A DNA stretch of 64,000 bases, from positions 3,507,501-3,571,500 of the forward strand of contig CP107199.1 of NCBI GenBank assembly GCA_025758065.1, read 5' to 3'. Below are positions 36,327 through 45,612 of this stretch, one piece after another. Below the pieces are notes generated by a model, which ran no database searches, was not told the DNA's origin, and saw nothing but the letters and a program-made list of their open reading frames with translations. Positions within the stretch are counted from its first letter, which is position 1, and the number at the start of each line of letters is the position of its first letter. Source of the DNA: Lachnospiraceae bacterium. Lineage in GTDB: Bacteria > Bacillota > Clostridia > Lachnospirales > Lachnospiraceae. Position numbers and translations under genes: made by a program.

Positions 36327-36650
36327 TTACCGGTTCTCCAAAGCTCCTGCTGCATCGGAAGCACCGCGGCTTAAATCATCTGTAAGATCATCAATAAGAC
36401 CTTTACCGGTAGTCTCCGTTTCTCCATTGGTACCGCCAGTCAATGTGCCGTTCTCTCCTTCTTTCCAGCCGGATGCAGTATCTCCCGTCATACCATTTTC
36501 ACCGGTTCCTGTTTCAGCAGCCGCTGAGGAGGTGGCCCTGTTGTTTGAAGTCTCATTCATATTACCGCTTTTCCTTCCTGCACAGGCAGTAAGGGAAAGA
36601 GATAAAAATACCAGCATACATGCAAATAATAACGGTCTGATCTTTTTCAT
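36327..36650 (-). CDS. Small putative lipoprotein
   Basis: The 107 residues have a lipoprotein signal with lipobox L-T-A-C (Cys23) and a low-complexity mature part rich in Gly, Thr, Glu and Asn, ending in a possible amphipathic helix. No domain is recognised. The frame opens at 36674, but the ATG at 36650 follows AAAGGAG. It lies downstream of dapB and may be co-transcribed. Confidence 0.65.
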   Translation of the reverse strand: MKKIRPLLFACMLVFLSLSLTACAGRKSGNMNETSNNRATSSAAAETGTGENGMTGDTASGWKEGENGTLTGGTNGETETTGKGLIDDLTDDLSRGASDAAGALENR

Positions 36651-36734
36651 AAAACATTCTCCTTTCATTGTCATGTACTCTTAGTATGTGAAATCAAAGA
36701 ATGCTTTATAGTGTTAAATTTTTCCATGCAGGAT

Positions 36735-37493
36735 CTATAGCTGCACAACGTCACTCATATCGTACAGCCCCGGTTCTTTTCCAGCTAAAAATTTTGCTGC
36801 TTCCAAAGCGCCTTTTGCAAAAATAGCCTTGGAATAAGCTGTATGATTAAAAGTAATGACCTCATCTTTTCCTGCAAAGATCACGTCATGGTCTCCTACG
36901 ATAGAACCACCGCGGACAGAAGCAATGCCGATCTCTTTTGGGTCTCTCTTTTCATGGACACTGCTGCGGTCATATACATAGTGATACTGATCCCCTAAAG
37001 CTTCATTCATGGAATCAGCCAGTGCAAGAGCTGTTCCGCTTGGCGCATCTTTTTTCTGGTTGTGGTGCTTTTCCACGATCTCTATATCAAAACCAGCGCC
37101 TGCCAGCACCTTGGCCGCATCCTGGACCAGCTTTAATAAAAGATTGACGCCTAAAGACATATTGGCAGAACGCAGTACAGCTGTTTTTTCTGCTGTCTCT
37201 TTCACTTTTTTGATCTGTGCTTCAGAAAGCCCGGTGGTGCAAAGTACCAGGCCCAGCTTCTTTTCTGCGCAGAAATCCATAAGGTGGTCTGCAGCCTTTG
37301 GAGAAGCAAAATCCACCACTACGTCTGCTTCTTCTTTGCACTCCTCTAAGGATGGATATACTGGATATCCATTTTCTTTATCATTTTTAAGATCAATACC
37401 TGCAACAATGGTAAGGCCGTCCATATCCTTTGCCATTTTGGTGATGACCTGACCCATAACGCCGTTGCAGCCATGCATAATAACTCTGACCAT
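36735..37493 (-). CDS. dapB: 4-hydroxy-tetrahydrodipicolinate reductase
   Basis: DapB reduces the product of DapA with NAD(P)H in lysine/diaminopimelate synthesis. At 252 residues it is normal length. The nucleotide-binding loop is G-C-N-G-V-M-G-Q near the N-terminus. The catalytic region is E-K-H-H-N-Q-K-K-D-A-P-S-G-T-A. It follows dapA by 62 bases and shares the lysine riboswitch control. Confidence 0.97.
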   Translation of the reverse strand: MVRVIMHGCNGVMGQVITKMAKDMDGLTIVAGIDLKNDKENGYPVYPSLEECKEEADVVVDFASPKAADHLMDFCAEKKLGLVLCTTGLSEAQIKKVKETAEKTAVLRSANMSLGVNLLLKLVQDAAKVLAGAGFDIEIVEKHHNQKKDAPSGTALALADSMNEALGDQYHYVYDRSSVHEKRDPKEIGIASVRGGSIVGDHDVIFAGKDEVITFNHTAYSKAIFAKGALEAAKFLAGKEPGLYDMSDVVQL

Positions 37494-37555
37494 TTTTCTT
37501 TCCTTTCTCCTGTTGGAAGTTTTATTGCCCTTTAAGCATTTCTGTCCAAATCTTC

Positions 37556-38440
37556 TTACAGCAGTCCGTATGCCTGTAATTCCTTCTTAAGAACCTCCTG
37601 ATGCTCAGGTTCCATTTCTGTAAGAGGCATTCTTAAAGGTCCGGTCTCTTTTCCTAACAGATTCATAGCTGCCTTGACCGGAATCGGGTTTACTTCGCTG
37701 AACAAAGCATGGATCAGCGGGATCGCTTCTAACTGGAGCTTTGCGCTGTGCTTTACATCACCTGCAAAGTATGCTGCGCAGATCTCGTGTGCCTGTGCCG
37801 GAGCTACGTTAGATAATACAGAGATAACGCCTTTTCCGCCTAAGGATAATAACGGAACGATCTGGTCATCATTACCTGAATACAGATCAATGCCGCCATC
37901 TGTTAAGTTCATTAAAGTTGTAATAGCAGAAAAATCACCGTTTGCTTCTTTTACGCCAACAATGTTATCTACATTTTTCCAGAGATGGGCAATGGTAGCA
38001 GGCTGGATATTTACACCGGTCCTTCCGGTAATATTGTAAAGAAGCATTGGGATCTTTACAGAATCTGCAACTGCGCTAAAATGAGCGATCAGCCCCTTCT
38101 GGGTTGCCTTATTGTAGTATGGGGATACTACTAACAGACCGTCAGCACCGTTCTTTTCTGCTTCCTGGGACAGATAAACTGCTGTCTCTGTACAGTTAGA
38201 ACCCGTACCTGCAATTACCGGGATACGTTTCTTTGTAACATCACATACGAATTTAATAACTTCCAGATGTTCCTCATGGGTCATCGTAGAAGCTTCTCCA
38301 GTAGTACCGCAGGCAATAATAGCATCCGTACCTCCAGCGATCTGCTCTTCTACGATCTCCTCTAACTTATCGTAATTAATCTCTCCGTTTGCCTTAAATG
38401 GTGTGATCAGTGCTACACCAGCGCCTTCAAAAATTGCCAT
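37556..38440 (-). CDS. dapA: 4-hydroxy-tetrahydrodipicolinate synthase
   Basis: DapA condenses pyruvate with aspartate semialdehyde. The 294-residue TIM barrel has the family motifs C-G-T-T-G-E-A-S-T-M, Y-Y-N-K, L-Y-N-I-T-G-R-T and the Schiff-base lysine in V-G-V-K-E-A-N-G-D. It is the first gene after the lysine riboswitch (38560-38800), followed by dapB. Confidence 0.97.
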   Translation of the reverse strand: MAIFEGAGVALITPFKANGEINYDKLEEIVEEQIAGGTDAIIACGTTGEASTMTHEEHLEVIKFVCDVTKKRIPVIAGTGSNCTETAVYLSQEAEKNGADGLLVVSPYYNKATQKGLIAHFSAVADSVKIPMLLYNITGRTGVNIQPATIAHLWKNVDNIVGVKEANGDFSAITTLMNLTDGGIDLYSGNDDQIVPLLSLGGKGVISVLSNVAPAQAHEICAAYFAGDVKHSAKLQLEAIPLIHALFSEVNPIPVKAAMNLLGKETGPLRMPLTEMEPEHQEVLKKELQAYGLL

Positions 38441-38559
38441 GTTCTGTTCTCCTTCTCTTATTCTCTAATCTATTAATGTTGGAAACACGTAGTACGCGTC
38501 CCCGGATCCAACAGAGTGTTCCTATCGCAATGTATTCCTGAAAAATTTCCGGATCACAT

Positions 38560-38598
38560 AAAAAAAAAGGAAGGGCTGAGGTAAATGTCAGCTCTTCC
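38560..38598 (-). terminator. Terminator of the lysine-riboswitch expression platform
   Basis: On the minus strand GGAAGAGCTGA pairs with TCAGCCCTTCC and is followed by nine T. It sits between the aptamer and dapA, as in OFF-type attenuating riboswitches. Confidence 0.9.
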
Positions 38599-38629
38599 AA
38601 CGGTTTCGCATCTTCACGAATCTGCTCTT

Positions 38630-38800
38630 TCGGTAGCTCTCCATCCACCTGGATGACAGTCACAGAGCTCTTAACCCTGTGCCCAGAAAAGATTCTCTCA
38701 GGTTTCCTCTTTTCTTCGGCGCTTTTCCCTTTCACCAGACCTTCTTCTGTGCCTGTCACATCCGGCCAGTTACTCTTGATCAGCGCAACCTCTACTCTGT
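38630..38800 (-). ncRNA. Lysine riboswitch (L box) controlling dapA-dapB
   Basis: On the minus strand the conserved L-box pieces appear in order: AGAGTAGAGG-TTGCGC, CAAGAGTAA, GTGAAAGGGAAAAGCGCCGA, TCTGGGCAC, TGTGACTGTCA and GGATGGAGAGCTACC. These match the lysC leader of B. subtilis. Lysine binding should favour the terminator at 38560-38598 and shut off dapA-dapB. The 110-codon open frame across it is a shadow. Confidence 0.94.
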
Positions 38801-38812
38801 TTCATGTTTTTA

Positions 38813-38841
38813 ATACTAGCATCATCAACTGAATATGTCAA
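38813..38841 (-). promoter_or_regulatory. Promoter of the lysine riboswitch-dapA unit
   Basis: TTGACA (38836-38841), 17 bases and TAGTAT (38813-38818) lie just before the aptamer. Confidence 0.8.
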
Positions 38842-38882
38842 CTGTAAATCCTGGTTTACAAGATGATTTTCAGTTATGATCC

Positions 38883-39389
38883 CTATTCAAAATGCTCATA
38901 ACGGGTCTGGATCTTAGTGATCTCATCTACGTATTCATCCAGCTCCTGCGGATATACAGTTCCTGTCATGATCAGCTCTGCCTCAGATTGTCTTGCCTGA
39001 CAGATCAGGGTCTTTAACTCTTCCAGCGAAATGATACCTTCATCCAGAATACCCAGGATCTCATCCAGGATCAGGATATTACACTCTCCTGTAACCAGTA
39101 CCTTTTTTGCAAAATTCAGGCCATTGCGGATATTGATCCTTGCTTCATCCTTTTCTTCCTCTGAAAGCTGGTCAAAAAAGATAGGTGATTTTTCAAACCG
39201 GAATAATTTAAACTCCGGTTCCAGCCGTTTTACGATCTCCATTCCTTCTGTTTCCATGGAGCCCTTTAAAAACTGTACCATGATGACTGTTTTCCCTTTT
39301 AAAAGAGCGGTAACACCTCTTCCCAAGGCACTTGCCGTCTTCCCTTTTCCCGGTCCGCAGATCACCTGTATCAGATTTTCTTTCATCAT
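38883..39389 (-). CDS. CobO/BtuR-like cob(I)alamin adenosyltransferase family P-loop protein
   Basis: The 168-residue protein has a P-loop G-P-G-K-G-K-T-A-S-A near the N-terminus and the CobO-family V-M-V-Q-F-L-K-G and L-I-L-D-E-I-L segments. The family adenosylates corrinoids with ATP. No other cobalamin gene is nearby, so the role may be cofactor maintenance. The frame opens at 39464, but the ATG pair at 39389 follows GAGG. Confidence 0.85.
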   Translation of the reverse strand: MMKENLIQVICGPGKGKTASALGRGVTALLKGKTVIMVQFLKGSMETEGMEIVKRLEPEFKLFRFEKSPIFFDQLSEEEKDEARINIRNGLNFAKKVLVTGECNILILDEILGILDEGIISLEELKTLICQARQSEAELIMTGTVYPQELDEYVDEITKIQTRYEHFE

Positions 39390-39515
39390 CCTGCACCTCA
39401 TGTCTGTTCTCTCATGTGAGCAATTTTCCAAAACCACTCTAGCACAATTTATGTAATAATGCAAATATTTCTTACGATTTCCAGTAGATTTTCCTTTATA
39501 AATATGAAAATTTAC

Positions 39516-40145
39516 TTAAATTTCATCACACTCCAGCTTGCTGATGGACACTTCATAAGCAATGCGCTTCTCGCACTCCGTTTCCGTGATCTTCTTTGTG
39601 TACTCACGGCTTTGGACTCTTCCCCAGATGCGCACCCTTGTTCCCACCTCAAATCCGGAAGCGAAACGGGCATTGCGTCCCCAGCTGATGCATGGGATAT
39701 AATCTGATTTTCCATAAGGACGGTTCACAGCCAGCAGCAGATCTGCGATCTCTCTTCCAAGAGGTGTTTTCCGGTAGATTGGTGCCTTGCAGATATAACC
39801 GTCCAAAAAGATCTGGTTTGTCTTGGTATAATCGGTAAATTCTTCCATAAAATGGATCTCCCGTACAAATACAGATAACATCAGACGGTTTTTGGTGCCT
39901 TCGTGACGGTTATAGGAACGGAACTGTCCAATGGCTTCCATGGTAAGGCCCCTGTAGTCCTTATGTACATCCACAAGCCGTTCAGAAACCATTAAGGGGA
40001 TAATATCCGCCTGCTCGCTTAAACGGTTTACAGACAGCTCTACCATGTAGAAGCCTTCTCCAAAGACCTCATGGCTGAACGTAAAGTCTGATACGATCTC
40101 TCCGATCACGCTTACCTTGTTGTTTTCGATCATTTTTTCTGTCAT
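39516..40145 (-). CDS. Single-stranded DNA-binding-like protein with two OB-type domains
   Basis: The 209-residue protein has two SSB-like segments: N-K-V-S-V-I-G-E-I-V...F-Y-M-V-E-L-S-V-N-R and N-Q-I-F-L-D-G-Y-I...L-L-L-A-V-N-R-P-Y-G-K-S-D-Y-I-P-C-I-S-W-G. The second closely resembles the SSB core. There is no acidic SSB tail. It may be a specialised SSB paralogue; its role is unknown. The frame opens at 40169, but the ATG at 40145 follows GAGGAG. Confidence 0.75.
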   Translation of the reverse strand: MTEKMIENNKVSVIGEIVSDFTFSHEVFGEGFYMVELSVNRLSEQADIIPLMVSERLVDVHKDYRGLTMEAIGQFRSYNRHEGTKNRLMLSVFVREIHFMEEFTDYTKTNQIFLDGYICKAPIYRKTPLGREIADLLLAVNRPYGKSDYIPCISWGRNARFASGFEVGTRVRIWGRVQSREYTKKITETECEKRIAYEVSISKLECDEI

Positions 40146-40236
40146 AGTACTTCTCCTCTTCTTTTCCATTTTTATTAGGGCTTTGCTCTACATAGATAAT
40201 TTATGAAAAGATGAAAAGAAATAGACCGGATATGCA

Positions 40237-40292
40237 CAAAAATCCACCTCTGTTTTCCGACATAAAACGACAGGAAAAACAAAGGTGGATTT
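40237..40292 (-). terminator. Terminator of the Ca2+-type ATPase gene
   Basis: AAATCCACCT pairs with AGGTGGATTT with a long inner stem, followed by T on the minus strand. Confidence 0.88.
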
Positions 40293-40364
40293 AATAATGT
40301 TTTTGGCGGGTCCCAAGTTCAAAAATCCTCCTGCAGGCAAGCTTGCATCGGATTTATGACCTTT

Positions 40365-43004
40365 TTACCCTGGTATCTTTTCAAATAATTTCCAGATCTC
40401 GTCCAGTACAATGACACTGCAGGATACGCCTAAGATCTTTCCCCAAAGCCCCATCGACAGCGGAACTGTTTCAAATACAGCACCTCCGATCTGTGTGATG
40501 ATGATCTGAAGGATCAGGACCAACAAGAATACACCAAGCATCAGTTTATTGTTCATCAGATTTTTATACATAGGTGTATGATCCAGCTCACGACAGTTAA
40601 AAGCATTAAACAGCTGAAATACCACAAACATGGCAAACAATACCGTAGGCTCCTGCTCCGGTGAAGCGCCTAAGAAATTGGTAAAATGCTGAAGCATAAA
40701 TATGGCAGAGATAAAAATACCATTTACAAAAATACGACTTAGCATAGACTTTGAAATAATATTTTCATCTCTTCTTGTAGGCGGACGATTTAAAATATCG
40801 TCACGGATGGGTTCCAGTCCCAGTGTCAGTGCTGGCGGTCCATCCATGATAATGTTGATCCATAACAGTTCAAGAGCTGTAAACGGCGTCTCAAAACCTG
40901 CTAAAATAGAACAGACGACAACTACTACAGATGATACATTTACAGTCAGCTGGAACTGGATAAAGCGCTTAAAGTTTTCATAGATCCCACGCCCCCATTG
41001 CACAGCCTTCATGATCGTAGAGAAAGAGTCATCCAGAAGGACAATATCACTGGCTTCTTTCGTAACTTCCGTACCTGCAATACCCATGGCAATGCCTACG
41101 TCTGCATTTTTGATGGCAGGGGCATCATTTATACCATCACCAGTTACCGCCACTACATTTCCCTGCGCTTTTAAAGCCTTTACCACACGCATCTTTACAA
41201 GAGGAGTGCTTCTGGCAATAACCTGGATCTTCTTAAGAGCCTGCGCCAGTTCGTCATCGGACATAGCTTCGATTTCAGATGCTTCTACTGCAATGTGGTC
41301 TGCATCCAGCATATGAAGCTGGTCTGCAATAGCTCTTGCAGTTAAAATATTATCGCCGGTGAGCATTTTCACCTCAATACCAGCTTTGCGGCAGCGGCCG
41401 ATAGCGCCGTAAACATCCGGGCTTAGTGGATCAGAAATAACCACAAAGCCATCATAGACCAGGTCTGTTTCTAATTCTTCCTGGAACTCTTCACCAGTAT
41501 AATGATCCAGTTTTTTATGTGCAAACGCAAGGATACGGCCTGCACAGCTCTGGAAAGAAGTTATCTTCTCTTCAATTACCTTCTTTTCCTCCTCCGGCAG
41601 GCTGCTGGAAAGCTTCAGGATCTTTTCCGGATTTCCCTTTACATAAAGCATATAGCCTTCCGGGGTGCGTAAGATAGTGCTCATATCCTTTTTCTGGGAA
41701 GAAAATGGGAAAATATGGACAATATCTGCCTCTTCTCTTTTCTTTGTATAATCCCAGCCTGCTTTTCTGGCTGCCACTAAAAGAGCGCATTCTGTAGGAT
41801 TTCCGATAAAACTGTCTTTTCCTTCTTCTGTGGTTACATTTGCATTGCTGTTGATACAGAAGTTTTCCAGAAGACAGACATCCGTAAGCTTCTCCGGCTC
41901 TAACATTTCTCCTTTGGTATAGATCTGCTGTACTGTCATCTTATTTTCTGTAAGAGTCCCTGTTTTATCGGAACAGATGATATTGATACAGCCTACGGTC
42001 TCACAGGCAATCATTTTCTTTACCAGAGCGTTCTCCCGAGACATTTTAATAATATTTAATGCCAGCGAAACCGCCACGATCGTAGGAAGTCCTTCAGGAA
42101 CTGCTGCTACGATCAGCACAATGCTGGTGATAAAAGCATCAGATACAGTCTCCCAGTTCATAGTATGGGACATGGCAAAGCCAACGATCTGAATAGCAAA
42201 TACTACAAAGGCTGCTGCAGCACCTAAAACTGTGATCACTTTTCCCAGGCGGTCCAGTTTTTCCTGAAGAGGTGTAGTATCTTTTTCAATAGAAGATAAT
42301 TCTTTTGCGATCTGTCCAAACTCTGTGTTGTTTCCTACCGCAGTTACCACTGCTTTTCCTGTACCGCTTGATACAAAGCAGCCGGAATACAGCATGTTCC
42401 TGCGTTCTGCCACTGGTGTGGACCTGGGACAGACAAAATCTGCCTCCTTTGCTGCCGGAAGGCTTTCTCCTGTAAGAGAAGATTCATCTGTGCTAAGGTC
42501 ATTGCTCTCTAATAATCTTGCATCTGCTACCAGCTTATCTCCTGTTTCTACTAAAAGGATATCACCTACCACAATGTCCTTCTGGGGGATCAGTTGAGGC
42601 GCGTTATCTCTTAATGCTTTTACCAGTGTATCTTCATTGATGCGGTTTAATGCCTCAAAAGCTTTGGCACTTTTCCCCTCTGTAACAATTGTGATCACTA
42701 CAGACAGCGCAATAGCTGCGAAAATACCGGCACATTCCAGAAAGTTATATTCTCCTCCTGTCATATAGCGGGCAATATTTACCCCTAAGGTGATCACTGC
42801 AGCAAAGATCAGCATCAGAAGCATAGGCTCTGTGGAAGCATCCCAGATCTTTTTAAGCAGAGATTCATGGCTCTCACGGATAAAGGTATTGGAACCATAC
42901 TTTTTACGGGACTGCTCTGCCTGTTCTTTTGTCAGGCCGCTGCTGCCGTCTGAATGTAGCTCGGAAAGTACCTGTTCAGGCATCTTGGTGTATGCATCTT
43001 TCAT
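40365..43004 (-). CDS. P-type cation ATPase, Ca2+-transporting (PMCA/SERCA-like) type
   Basis: The 879-residue pump has an N-terminal cation-ATPase domain, an actuator with T-G-E-S, the P-E-G-L-P ion-binding motif in TM4, the phosphorylated Asp in D-K-T-G-T-L-T near residue 345, K-G-N-P-E for nucleotide binding, and G-D-G-I-N-D-A-P. The C-terminal helices end with an extra cluster typical of P2 ATPases. It exports Ca2+ or a similar cation. GGGAG lies before the ATG. A palindromic element (43030-43190) begins 25 bases upstream. Confidence 0.93.
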   Translation of the reverse strand: MKDAYTKMPEQVLSELHSDGSSGLTKEQAEQSRKKYGSNTFIRESHESLLKKIWDASTEPMLLMLIFAAVITLGVNIARYMTGGEYNFLECAGIFAAIALSVVITIVTEGKSAKAFEALNRINEDTLVKALRDNAPQLIPQKDIVVGDILLVETGDKLVADARLLESNDLSTDESSLTGESLPAAKEADFVCPRSTPVAERRNMLYSGCFVSSGTGKAVVTAVGNNTEFGQIAKELSSIEKDTTPLQEKLDRLGKVITVLGAAAAFVVFAIQIVGFAMSHTMNWETVSDAFITSIVLIVAAVPEGLPTIVAVSLALNIIKMSRENALVKKMIACETVGCINIICSDKTGTLTENKMTVQQIYTKGEMLEPEKLTDVCLLENFCINSNANVTTEEGKDSFIGNPTECALLVAARKAGWDYTKKREEADIVHIFPFSSQKKDMSTILRTPEGYMLYVKGNPEKILKLSSSLPEEEKKVIEEKITSFQSCAGRILAFAHKKLDHYTGEEFQEELETDLVYDGFVVISDPLSPDVYGAIGRCRKAGIEVKMLTGDNILTARAIADQLHMLDADHIAVEASEIEAMSDDELAQALKKIQVIARSTPLVKMRVVKALKAQGNVVAVTGDGINDAPAIKNADVGIAMGIAGTEVTKEASDIVLLDDSFSTIMKAVQWGRGIYENFKRFIQFQLTVNVSSVVVVVCSILAGFETPFTALELLWINIIMDGPPALTLGLEPIRDDILNRPPTRRDENIISKSMLSRIFVNGIFISAIFMLQHFTNFLGASPEQEPTVLFAMFVVFQLFNAFNCRELDHTPMYKNLMNNKLMLGVFLLVLILQIIITQIGGAVFETVPLSMGLWGKILGVSCSVIVLDEIWKLFEKIPG

Positions 43005-43029
43005 TTTTTCTTCTCCCTGTGATTTTTAA

Positions 43030-43190
43030 TGTACTCTCGGAATCTTTTTGTACTTGACTTTGTGAGAAGATTTTTTGTCAGTTGTGCCCAAATTTCTGAG
43101 GCGTTGGCGTTGCGTCCGCCTCTGAAATTCGGGTGCGACTGGCGGAAAATCAGCCGCAAAGGCAAGTGCAGGAAAGACTTCGAGAGTACA
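43030..43190. repeat. 161-bp palindromic element, copy 2
   Basis: It has the same length and order as the copy at 8038, with ends TGTACTCTCGGAATCTTT and inverted TGTACTCTCGAAGTCTTT. TTTTTAA lies directly on both sides, a probable target duplication. It ends 25 nt before the ATPase start codon, just outside the ribosome-binding site. Confidence 0.9.
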
Positions 43191-43215
43191 TTTTTAATGA
43201 TTTTTATCTAAACTG

Positions 43216-43470
43216 ACATGCCTGCTGACGCAGGCATCACCATTCATGAAAGCCGATTGCTCCGCACCTTTGGTGCTCCCGCAATCGTCGCCAGCATTCG
43301 CAATCCGCGCTATCGCGCTCTTTGCTCATACCTGCTTGCCCGTCCGATACCCGTGAATTCGCTCATGCAAGCATGGCTCATTCGCGGCTGCCGTCCGGGA
43401 CTTTCATCGTAAATACCAGACCGCTCCCTGCTGCGCGCTCATACAATATTCAAAATGGTTCTGGTATTAT
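43216..43470. repeat. GC-rich stack of nested inverted repeats
   Basis: Several hairpins follow one another: GCCTGC/GCAGGC at 43220-43237; CGATTGC...GCAATCG around GCACC/GGTGC at about 43250-43290; GAATTCGCTCATGC/GCATGGCTCATTC at about 43360-43385; AATACCAGA/TCTGGTATT at about 43410-43470. An outer pair ATGAAAG/CTTTCAT encloses most of them. No gene is seen. Confidence 0.55.
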
Positions 43471-43472
43471 CA

Positions 43473-43525
43473 CAAAAAAAGAGACTCCATGTATAGCGGA
43501 ATAATCCAACTATACATGAGTCTCA
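43473..43525 (-). terminator. Terminator of typA
   Basis: GAGACTC and ATGTATAG pair with CTATACAT and GTCTC around a 13-base loop. Seven T follow on the minus strand. Confidence 0.85.
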
Positions 43526-43623
43526 TTATTTAAGACAAGCCAGGCGGATGCGCCAGTATGTTGACTTGCCACACTGCCTGTACAGACAGTGCCACTACTC
43601 CCTCACGTTTGAGTGTATTTTTA

Positions 43624-45456
43624 TCATTTGTTTTTAAAAGAAGCTCTCTTACGAAGAGTTGGATCCAGGATCTTCTTGCGGATACGCAGACTCTCCGGGG
43701 TTACTTCCAGAAGCTCATCTGTATCGATGAAGTCCAGGCACTGCTCTAAGCTCATGATCTTAGGCGGAGTCAGCTTTAATGCCTCATCAGCACTGGAAGA
43801 ACGTGTATTGGTCAGCTTCTTGGTCTTGCATACATTAATCTCAACATCTTCAGCCTTCGGGCTCTGTCCGATGACCATACCGGAATATACCTTAACACCA
43901 GGCCCAATGAACAAAGTACCTCTCTCCTGTGCATTGAACAGACCGTAAGTAATAGACTCACCAGCCTCAAATGCGATCAGGGAACCAGTCTGACGGTATG
44001 CGATATCACCCTTGTACTCAGCATAGCCGTCGAAAATTGTATTTAAGATACCATTACCCTTTGTATCGGTCATAAAATCGCCTCTGTATCCGATCAGACC
44101 TCTGGAAGGAATGGAGAATTCCAGTCTGGAATAACCGCCAGCTGCCTGGCTCATACCCTGAAGAGCACCCTTTCTGGAAGTCAGCTTCTGGATAACAACG
44201 CCGGTGTATTCTTCCGGAACATCGATATAAGCTAATTCCATTGGCTCTAACTTGCGGTTGCGCTCGTCATATTTGTAAAGTACCTCTGCCTTACTTACTG
44301 CGAACTCGTATCCTTCACGGCGCATATTCTCGATCAGGACAGACAGATGCAACTCACCACGGCCGGATACCTTGAAGCAGTCTGCAGAATCAGTTTCTTC
44401 TACACGAAGGCTTACATCTGTATTTAACTCACGGAACAGTCTGTCTCTTAAGTGACGGGAAGTGATATATTTTCCTTCCTGACCAGCTAACGGGCTGTCA
44501 TTTACCATGAAATACATAGCAATGGTCGGCTCAGAGATCTTCTGGAACGGAATCGCCTCTGGATTTTCCGGAGAACAGATCGTATCACCAATGTGGATAT
44601 CAGCAATACCGGAGATAGCTACGATAGAACCGATCTCTGCCTGCTGTACCTCTACTCTCTTTAAGCCATCAAACTCATACAGCTTACCAATCTTGATCTT
44701 TTTGAACTTATCCGGATCATGATGGTTTACCAGAACACATTCCTGGTTTATTCTTAAGCTGCCGTTGTCAATCTTACCAACGCCAATACGTCCTACGAAC
44801 TCGTTATAATCGATGGTACTGATCAGAACCTGGGTTGGTGCCTCCGGATCACCTTCCGGAGCCGGGATATGCTTAATAATGGTCTCAAACAGAGGAGCCA
44901 TATCATTATTAGTATCTTCCAGTTCATATCTTGCAAAGCCTGCTCTTGCAGATGCATAAATGAACGGACAGTCTAACTGCTCATCAGAAGCGTCCAGATC
45001 CATCATCAGTTCCAGAGTCTCATCAATAACCTCTGCCGGTCTTGCTTCCGGACGGTCGATTTTGTTGATGCAGACAATAACGGAAAGATCTAATTCCAGC
45101 GCTTTCTGAAGCACGAACTTTGTCTGAGGCATAGGACCTTCGTAAGCATCCACTACCAGTACAACACCGTTTACCATTTTAAGTACACGCTCTACTTCAC
45201 CGCCGAAGTCTGCATGTCCTGGTGTATCGATGATATTGATCTTTGTATCCTTGTAATATACAGCAGTATTCTTAGAAAGGATAGTGATACCTCTCTCACG
45301 CTCAATATCATTGGAGTCCATTACACGTTCCTGAACTTCCTGATTGGCACGGAATACACCGCTCTGTTTTAACAGCTGGTCTACCAGAGTTGTTTTACCA
45401 TGGTCTACGTGGGCGATAATGGCAATGTTTCTTACATCTTCTCTTTTTGTCTTCAT
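43624..45456 (-). CDS. typA: Translational GTPase TypA/BipA
   Basis: BipA is a ribosome-associated GTPase of the EF-G family, needed at low temperature or under stress. The 610 residues show the G-domain motifs A-H-V-D-H-G-K-T-T (G1, 15-23), D-T-P-G-H-A-D-F-G-G (G3) and N-K-I-D (G4), then domains II, III and V and the BipA-specific C-terminus. A promoter is visible at 45512-45540. An IS sits 20 bases upstream of the -35. Confidence 0.97.
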   Translation of the reverse strand: MKTKREDVRNIAIIAHVDHGKTTLVDQLLKQSGVFRANQEVQERVMDSNDIERERGITILSKNTAVYYKDTKINIIDTPGHADFGGEVERVLKMVNGVVLVVDAYEGPMPQTKFVLQKALELDLSVIVCINKIDRPEARPAEVIDETLELMMDLDASDEQLDCPFIYASARAGFARYELEDTNNDMAPLFETIIKHIPAPEGDPEAPTQVLISTIDYNEFVGRIGVGKIDNGSLRINQECVLVNHHDPDKFKKIKIGKLYEFDGLKRVEVQQAEIGSIVAISGIADIHIGDTICSPENPEAIPFQKISEPTIAMYFMVNDSPLAGQEGKYITSRHLRDRLFRELNTDVSLRVEETDSADCFKVSGRGELHLSVLIENMRREGYEFAVSKAEVLYKYDERNRKLEPMELAYIDVPEEYTGVVIQKLTSRKGALQGMSQAAGGYSRLEFSIPSRGLIGYRGDFMTDTKGNGILNTIFDGYAEYKGDIAYRQTGSLIAFEAGESITYGLFNAQERGTLFIGPGVKVYSGMVIGQSPKAEDVEINVCKTKKLTNTRSSSADEALKLTPPKIMSLEQCLDFIDTDELLEVTPESLRIRKKILDPTLRKRASFKNK

Positions 45457-45511
45457 AGTGATTATCTTCCTTTTATATATACAAATCTTTATGTCTCAGC
45501 CACAATTTTGT

Positions 45512-45540
45512 AGTATAGCATTCCATACTCCATATTGCAA
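45512..45540 (-). promoter_or_regulatory. Promoter of typA
   Basis: TTGCAA (45535-45540), 17 bases and TATACT (45512-45517) on the minus strand. Confidence 0.7.
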
Positions 45541-45612
45541 GGGATTTTTTATTGTATTTCACGACAAACGCACGAACGATCATCTGGCATCAATTCTGCT
45601 TTCTGTTATTTT

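Noticed and set aside
38427..38759. 110-codon minus-strand frame before dapA
   Set aside because: It overlaps the lysine riboswitch aptamer and terminator, which explain the conservation.
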